DNA of 8,139 bases from Paracoccaceae bacterium (GTDB lineage: Bacteria > Pseudomonadota > Alphaproteobacteria > Rhodobacterales > Rhodobacteraceae): assembly GCA_015485375.1 (NCBI GenBank), contig WFTU01000309.1, positions 1 to 8,139 of the forward strand, read 5' to 3'. Every line of letters begins with the position of its first letter. Within the stretch, counting starts at the first letter, position 1. Shown here piece after piece: positions 4,775-8,139 of this stretch. The notes below the pieces were generated by a model. The model saw only the letters and a program-made list of their open reading frames with translations, ran no database searches and was not told where the DNA came from. The position numbers were made by a program, and so were the translations under genes.

Positions 4775-5833
4775 ATGGACGAGATGACAATGCCGCCGGT
4801 TTTTGACGGCCATAACGATGTGCTCTGGCAGCAATACAATCGCGGCACGGCGGAGCGGGCGCGCTTTGTGACGGGTAACGAGACGCATATCGACCTGCCG
4901 AAAGCAGCGGCTGGCGGTTTCGGCGGCGGGTTTTTCGCGATCTGGGTGCCGTCCGATATCGACGGGGACAGTATCACCGCGGAAATGCAGGCGGACAGCT
5001 ATGATCTGCCCCTGCCGCCCGCGATTGCGCAGGACGTGGCGTTGCAGGCAGCGCTGGCACAGGCGGCCACGCTGGCGCGGCTGGAGGCGGACGGGGCCTT
5101 GCGGATTTGCACCTCGACGGGTGACATCCGCGCCTGCCTCGATAGCGGGAAAATGGCCGCGGTCATGCACATCGAGGGGGCGGAGGCGATCGACACCGGT
5201 TTCGACGCGCTGGAGGTGCTGTATCGCGCCGGATTGCGATCGCTGGGGCCGGTCTGGAGCCGTCCGACGGTGTTCGCCGAGGGCGTGCCGTTCCGGTTTC
5301 CCTCCGACGGGGATATCGGCGGCGGGCTGACGGCGGCGGGCAGGGATCTGGTGCGGGCGTGTAACCGGCTGGGGATCATGCTGGATGTCTCGCACCTCAA
5401 CGCCAAAGGGTTCTATGATCTGGCGGAGATCACCGACGCGCCGGTGGTGGCAACGCATTCCAATGCCTATGCGATCTGTCCGCACGCGCGGAACCTGACC
5501 GACGACCAACTCAAGGTCATTCGCGAGAGTGGCGGGGTGGTCGGGCTGAACTTCGCCACGGCATTTTTGCGGCCGGACGGCAAGATGATTGCCGATACGG
5601 GGCTGGATGTGATGCTGCGGCATCTGGATCATCTGCTGGAGCATCTGGGCGAGGACGGGGTTGCGCTCGGCTCCGATTTCGACGGGGCGCAGGTGCCGGA
5701 GGCGATTGGCGATATTGCGGGACTGCCGGCGCTGCGTGCCGCGATGCGGGATCATGGCTATGACGCGGCATTGATGGCGAAGATTTGCAACGGAAACTGG
5801 CTGCGGGTGCTGGCGCGGACGTGGAAAGAGTAA
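4775..5833 (+). CDS. Membrane dipeptidase-family metallohydrolase (peptidase M19)
   Basis: This 352-residue enzyme belongs to the renal-dipeptidase family, a binuclear zinc hydrolase of the amidohydrolase superfamily that cleaves dipeptides, including some with D-residues. The full ligand set is visible: HxD in DGHNDVLW (His13, Asp15), the bridging glutamate in MHIEGAEA (Glu134), DVSHLN (His207), ATHSNA (His228), the substrate-binding HARN (about 237-240), ALGSDFDG (Asp301) and the closing GNWLRVL (340-346). There is no signal peptide, so it acts in the cytosol, as is common for bacterial members. The length is close to the family norm. In alphaproteobacteria such enzymes are annotated for dipeptide recycling, but no adjacent transporter or peptidoglycan gene indicates the substrate. 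It is divergent from the riboswitch. Its stop is only 3 bp from the stop of the converging gene. Confidence 0.93.
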   Translation: MDEMTMPPVFDGHNDVLWQQYNRGTAERARFVTGNETHIDLPKAAAGGFGGGFFAIWVPSDIDGDSITAEMQADSYDLPLPPAIAQDVALQAALAQAATLARLEADGALRICTSTGDIRACLDSGKMAAVMHIEGAEAIDTGFDALEVLYRAGLRSLGPVWSRPTVFAEGVPFRFPSDGDIGGGLTAAGRDLVRACNRLGIMLDVSHLNAKGFYDLAEITDAPVVATHSNAYAICPHARNLTDDQLKVIRESGGVVGLNFATAFLRPDGKMIADTGLDVMLRHLDHLLEHLGEDGVALGSDFDGAQVPEAIGDIAGLPALRAAMRDHGYDAALMAKICNGNWLRVLARTWKE

Positions 5834-5836
5834 GGC

Positions 5837-6205
5837 TCAGATCCCCATCAGGCCGTCGGCGTAATACATCCAGCGGATGGCGGAGACCAGCAGAATGACG
5901 GCGAAGATAACCAGATAGCGCAACCGGCCGCGTGTAACATACAGGGTTTGCAGGCGAACCAGCACGGCCCAGTAGATGACCGTATAGATGACATAGGCAA
6001 TCCCCGCGACGCGCATCACCAGATTGTCGTAGAACGACAGCGTGTGCAGGAAGGCGGTCGGCAGGGTCAGCAGGGCGGTGAGGTATTCCGAGACGAACAG
6101 GTTTGCACCCGGCCAGGCCTTCCAGGCCATATAGTAGGCGATGGCGGAAACCAGCGAGGCGAGCAGCCAGATGCCGACGACATGGAGAATGCGTTTCTTG
6201 TACAT
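5837..6205 (-). CDS. Small four-helix inner-membrane protein, function unknown
   Basis: From the ATG at 6205 the protein is 122 residues with four predicted hydrophobic helices (about 8-28, 34-58, 63-90 and 95-115). Cytoplasmic-looking positive clusters (MYKKR at the start, TRGRLR near 91-96) suggest both termini lie in the cytosol. Aromatic residues are abundant (YY, YW, WMYY). I do not recognise a family. The longer frame beginning with TTG at 6241 is less likely, because its extra residues are polar and no ribosome site precedes it. The gene lies 81 bp downstream of the SHOCT gene on the same strand and could be the last gene of that group, although a weak hairpin in the gap may separate them. 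Confidence 0.7.
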   Translation of the reverse strand: MYKKRILHVVGIWLLASLVSAIAYYMAWKAWPGANLFVSEYLTALLTLPTAFLHTLSFYDNLVMRVAGIAYVIYTVIYWAVLVRLQTLYVTRGRLRYLVIFAVILLVSAIRWMYYADGLMGI

Positions 6206-6267
6206 GCAGTTATCCAGACCAGACCGCCACGGAATGGTCAAGCGGATTGTCCGGCTTTCCGGCTCAC

Positions 6268-6286
6268 AAATCCGTGCCGGAACGGA
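6268..6286 (-). terminator. Possible weak terminator after the SHOCT gene
   Basis: On the minus strand ATCCGT-TCCGGC-ACGGAT is followed by TTGT, directly after the SHOCT stop codon. The stem is 6 bp and the T-run is poor, so attenuation between the SHOCT and four-helix protein genes is possible but not established. Confidence 0.3.
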
Positions 6287-6607
6287 TCAGTCCAGCAGGG
6301 CCTTTTTGCGGCGGGCGTATTCCTCGTCATCGATTTCGCCGCGGGCGAAACGGGCGTCGAGCAGGTCGAGCGCGGCGTTGACGCGGTTGCTGCGGTTTAC
6401 CGGGCCGAGGACGCCGAAAAGGCGCAGGAACAGCGCGATGGCGGCAGCGACCAGCGCCAGAACGAGAACCATCATCAGCGGGCCGAGAACCCAGCCGCCC
6501 CACCCCATGTGGTCACCGTAGTAACGGCCGCTGATGTCGGCAAAAGCGGGGGCCGCAAACAGTGCGGCTCCCGTGGTTGTCAGCGCCAGGCGCAGGGGCC
6601 TAGTCAT
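6287..6607 (-). CDS. Exported/membrane SHOCT-domain protein
   Basis: This 106-residue protein starts at the ATG at 6607. It has a signal-like N-terminus (1-23, ending APAFA), a Gly/Trp/Met-containing stretch HMGWGGWVLGPLMM (33-46) and a long transmembrane helix (about 40-64). Its C-terminal SHOCT motif is ALDLLDARFARGEIDDEEYA (79-98), followed by RRKKALLD. SHOCT (short C-terminal) domains occur at the ends of many membrane proteins and are thought to mediate oligomerisation or interactions; their function is not well defined. The start overlaps the stop of the upstream cytochrome by 8 nt (ATGACTAG), and its own ribosome site is weak. Translational coupling, and therefore a joint role with that cytochrome, is likely. 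An alternative ATG 10 codons upstream (6637) would add residues before the signal peptide and is disfavoured. Confidence 0.85.
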   Translation of the reverse strand: MTRPLRLALTTTGAALFAAPAFADISGRYYGDHMGWGGWVLGPLMMVLVLALVAAAIALFLRLFGVLGPVNRSNRVNAALDLLDARFARGEIDDEEYARRKKALLD

Positions 6608-7091
6608 GGCTTTCGGTGCTGTCAGCCGCATCGTCATGGTCGGCGTCGGCTTCGTCGTCCTGATGCTCTTCGCTACCGGCGTGCATCACGTCGAGGATGT
6701 ATTCCGGAATGTCGTCCATGGAGAATTTCGCCTGCTCTTCCGGGCTGTGCGCGAAGGCAACGATGGCCGCAAGTTCCGCGCCGGTCAGTTCGATCTGGCC
6801 GCCGAGTTCCTCTTCCTGCATGTAGATCATTGCGCCGGCGCCGCGCCACATACGGGCCGCGAATTCGAACGGGTTCATCGGGCCGCTATCTTTGTCAAAA
6901 TCGAGAATGGGCGCATCCTCGCCACCGATGCCGTTGACCGAGTGACAGACCACACAGCCTTTCGAGGCGAACAGTGTGCGGCCGAGCGCGGCGTCGAAAT
7001 CCGGCATCAGCAGCTCGGTGCCTGCACTGGCTGCGCCGCCGAGGGTTCCGGCGATCAAAAGGGCTGTTGCGGGGATAATCGATTTAACCAT
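6600..7091 (-). CDS. Exported monohaem cytochrome c with acidic, His-containing C-terminal tail
   Basis: This 163-residue protein has a signal peptide (1-23, ending GGAASA) and one haem-binding motif, CVVCH (C46, C49, H50). Candidate axial methionines are in RMWRGAGAMIYM (Met81, Met88 or Met91). The segment PMNPFEFAARMWRG is characteristic of a small cytochrome c group seen in Rhodobacteraceae. After the fold (ending near residue 140) comes a 23-residue tail with 12 Asp/Glu and 3 His (residues 141-163), which could bind a cation or a basic partner. It is therefore a periplasmic electron carrier of unknown partner. GGAG (7098-7101) lies 6 bases before the ATG, and an FNR-type box lies at 7151-7164. 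It heads a probable operon with the SHOCT gene, which overlaps it by 8 nt. Confidence 0.87.
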   Translation of the reverse strand: MVKSIIPATALLIAGTLGGAASAGTELLMPDFDAALGRTLFASKGCVVCHSVNGIGGEDAPILDFDKDSGPMNPFEFAARMWRGAGAMIYMQEEELGGQIELTGAELAAIVAFAHSPEEQAKFSMDDIPEYILDVMHAGSEEHQDDEADADHDDAADSTESHD

Positions 7092-7097
7092 GGTTTT

Positions 7098-7101
7098 CTC
7101 C
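7098..7101 (-). promoter_or_regulatory. Ribosome binding site of the acidic-tail cytochrome c gene
   Basis: GGAG on the minus strand, six bases before the ATG at 7091, confirms the start. Confidence 0.6.
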
Positions 7102-7150
7102 GATTCTGGTTATGGTGCCATGCACAAAACACCTATGGCTTATATTCTGA

Positions 7151-7164
7151 ATGATATGGATCAA
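7151..7164 (-). promoter_or_regulatory. FNR/FnrL-type binding site upstream of the cytochrome c-SHOCT genes
   Basis: On the minus strand, TTGAT-CCAT-ATCAT matches the FNR consensus TTGAT-N4-ATCAA at 9 of 10 defined positions. Its centre is about 66 bp upstream of the cytochrome start codon. A class II position (-41.5) would put the transcription start near 7116, a normal leader length, although no good -10 is visible there. FnrL in Rhodobacterales activates respiratory genes when oxygen is low, which suits a cytochrome gene. The xthA start on the other side is about 190 bp away and is a less likely target. Confidence 0.6.
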
Positions 7165-7341
7165 ATAAGCACAGCTATTCACAGGGCGAGAGTTCACAGT
7201 TTCGTGAGCGCCCTTGAATTGCGTGAAATCCGCTATTTTCCGTGGCGGCAAAAAGGGCGGAAAAATCCACAGGAATGATGCAGGGCTATTGCCTCTGGCG
7301 GAACGGGCGCGGGGCGTTTATGTTTTCGCGACCTTTCGAGC

Positions 7342-7345
7342 GGAG
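7342..7345 (+). promoter_or_regulatory. Ribosome binding site of exodeoxyribonuclease III
   Basis: GGAG ends six bases before the ATG at 7352. This sets the start at MPFTLCTWNIN rather than at the in-frame TTG at 7214. I see no other gene in 7092-7351. Apart from the FNR-type box and a short repeated TTCACAG (7178-7184 and 7193-7199), that stretch holds no recognised element. Confidence 0.65.
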
Positions 7346-7351
7346 AAACAC

Positions 7352-8137
7352 ATGCCCTTTACCCTTTGCACATGGAACATCAACTCGGTCCGGCTGCGCG
7401 AGCCGCTGGTGCTGAAACTGCTGGAGGAAGAAGCGCCGGACGTGTTGTGTTTGCAGGAGTGCAAATCGCCGGTGGACAAAATCCCGACGGAGAATTTCGC
7501 GGCGCTGGGCTACACCCTGATCGCGCGCGGGCAGAAGGGCTATAACGGGGTGGCGATCCTGTCCCGCCTGCCGATGGAGGATGCGGGGCATCGGGATTTC
7601 TGCGCGAAGGGCGACGCACGCCATGTCGCCGGGCGGCTGGAAAACGGGGTGACGATCCACAACTATTATATCCCTGCGGGGGGCGATGTGGCGGATCGCG
7701 AGGTCAATGACAAGTTCGGGCACAAGCTCGACTTCCTGACCGAGATGCGCGACTGGTTCGGGGCGGACAAGCCGGAAAAATCGGTGCTGGTCGGGGACCT
7801 GAATATCGCCCCGCGCGAGGATGACGTCTGGGACCACAAGAAGCTGCTGAAAGTCGTGAGCCACACACCTGTCGAGGTCGCGCATATGGCCGAGGTGCAG
7901 GAAGCGGGCGACTGGGTGGATATCACGCGGCAGGATATTCCGGAGGGCAAGCTCTATAGCTGGTGGTCCTATCGGGCGAAGGACTGGGACGGCGCAGACA
8001 AGGGGCGGCGGCTGGATCATATCTGGGCGACCTCGGATATTTCGGCCTCGGGCCATTCGAGCCGCGTTCTGCGCGCGGCGCGGGGCTGGGAGCGCCCGTC
8101 GGATCACGCGCCGTTATTCGCGACATTTGACCTATGA
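7352..8137 (+). CDS. xthA: Exodeoxyribonuclease III (AP endonuclease, Xth family)
   Basis: This 261-residue cytoplasmic DNA-repair enzyme cleaves the backbone 5' to abasic sites and has 3'-to-5' exonuclease and 3'-phosphatase activity in base-excision repair. The motifs are complete and in order: TWNINSVRLR (Asn9, Asn11), LCLQECK (metal-binding Glu36), GYNGVAILSR (63-72), NYYIPAG (Tyr105), VGDLNIAP (Asp149, Asn151), YSWWSYR (202-208), GRRLDHIW (Asp222) and RPSDHAP (Asp251, His252). The length is normal for the ExoIII subgroup. The in-frame extension upstream to 7214 is low-complexity and basic, lacks family similarity and is excluded by the GGAG site. It shares the EEP fold with the lipoprotein at 2527-3525 but is a distinct subgroup. 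The stop codon overlaps a possible following ATG (8134-8136), so a coupled gene may begin beyond the window. Confidence 0.96.
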   Translation: MPFTLCTWNINSVRLREPLVLKLLEEEAPDVLCLQECKSPVDKIPTENFAALGYTLIARGQKGYNGVAILSRLPMEDAGHRDFCAKGDARHVAGRLENGVTIHNYYIPAGGDVADREVNDKFGHKLDFLTEMRDWFGADKPEKSVLVGDLNIAPREDDVWDHKKLLKVVSHTPVEVAHMAEVQEAGDWVDITRQDIPEGKLYSWWSYRAKDWDGADKGRRLDHIWATSDISASGHSSRVLRAARGWERPSDHAPLFATFDL

Positions 8138-8139
8138 TC

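Noticed and set aside
4757..5755. Long minus-strand open frame opposite the M19 enzyme
   Set aside because: Its composition is Arg/His/Gln-rich, as expected of an antisense shadow. The plus-strand frame carries the complete dipeptidase ligand set.
5948..6937. Plus-strand frame of about 329 codons across the four-helix, SHOCT and cytochrome genes
   Set aside because: It crosses three genes on the other strand that have signal peptides, a haem motif and a SHOCT motif. Its own product is rich in Arg and Gln with no domain.
7213..7239. Heat-shock (RpoH)-like or sigma-70 promoter upstream of xthA (CTTGAA ... CTATTTT)
   Set aside because: The spacing of 13-14 bp is short for either consensus and the site is over 100 bp from the start codon.
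7174..7276. DnaA-box-like sequences (CTATTCACA, AAATCCACA) in the cytochrome-xthA gap
   Set aside because: Only one or two loose matches, with no cluster, no AT-rich unwinding element and no replication genes. This is not evidence of an origin.
7135..7278. 47-codon plus-strand frame (MAYILNDMDQIST...) in the cytochrome-xthA gap
   Set aside because: No ribosome site precedes the ATG, it overlaps the FNR-type box, and it shows no family resemblance. It is more likely non-coding regulatory sequence.

Overview
The window looks like chromosome of an alphaproteobacterium, most likely Rhodobacterales (Roseobacter/Rhodobacteraceae). This is inferred from the high G+C, the typical c-type cytochromes, a cobalamin-riboswitch/cbtBA cobalt-uptake unit, a SHOCT-domain membrane protein and an FNR-type box. 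No sequence search was possible, so the taxonomy is inference. Most genes are ordinary housekeeping or respiratory genes. I found no CRISPR array, tRNA, rRNA or obvious multi-gene defence system.

Layout, left to right. Bases 1-75 look like the tail of an insertion sequence: the C-terminus of a transposase-like frame plus a possible terminal repeat. A 77-residue exported single-span membrane protein follows (103-336, +). It converges on phosphomannomutase/phosphoglucomutase (395-1759, -), and a perfect 22-bp palindrome lies between them. The divergent region 1760-1976 carries two near-identical inverted repeats about 74 bp apart. A soluble periplasmic cytochrome c follows (1977-2447, +) with a textbook UUCG terminator. 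A lipoprotein of the endonuclease/exonuclease/phosphatase (EEP) superfamily starts directly behind that terminator (2527-3525, +).

On the minus strand, a cobalamin riboswitch (about 4468-4626) controls cbtB (56 aa) and cbtA (229 aa), the proposed cobalt-uptake pair. When cobalamin is plentiful, expression should fall. Divergent from it is an M19 membrane-dipeptidase-family enzyme (4775-5833, +).

The next minus-strand group reads from 7091 down to 5837: a monohaem cytochrome c with a very acidic, His-containing tail, a SHOCT protein whose start overlaps the cytochrome stop by 8 nt, and a small four-helix membrane protein. A near-perfect FNR/FnrL box sits 60-73 bp upstream of the cytochrome start codon, suggesting oxygen-responsive control. 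The window closes with exodeoxyribonuclease III (7352-8137, +), whose stop overlaps a possible next ATG.

Items most worth a second look are the twin inverted repeats upstream of the mutase and cytochrome, the FNR-box cytochrome/SHOCT unit with its acidic tail, the tiny reading frame whose Shine-Dalgarno lies in the B12 box, and the membrane-anchored EEP hydrolase. None of these amounts to a clearly new system on sequence alone.
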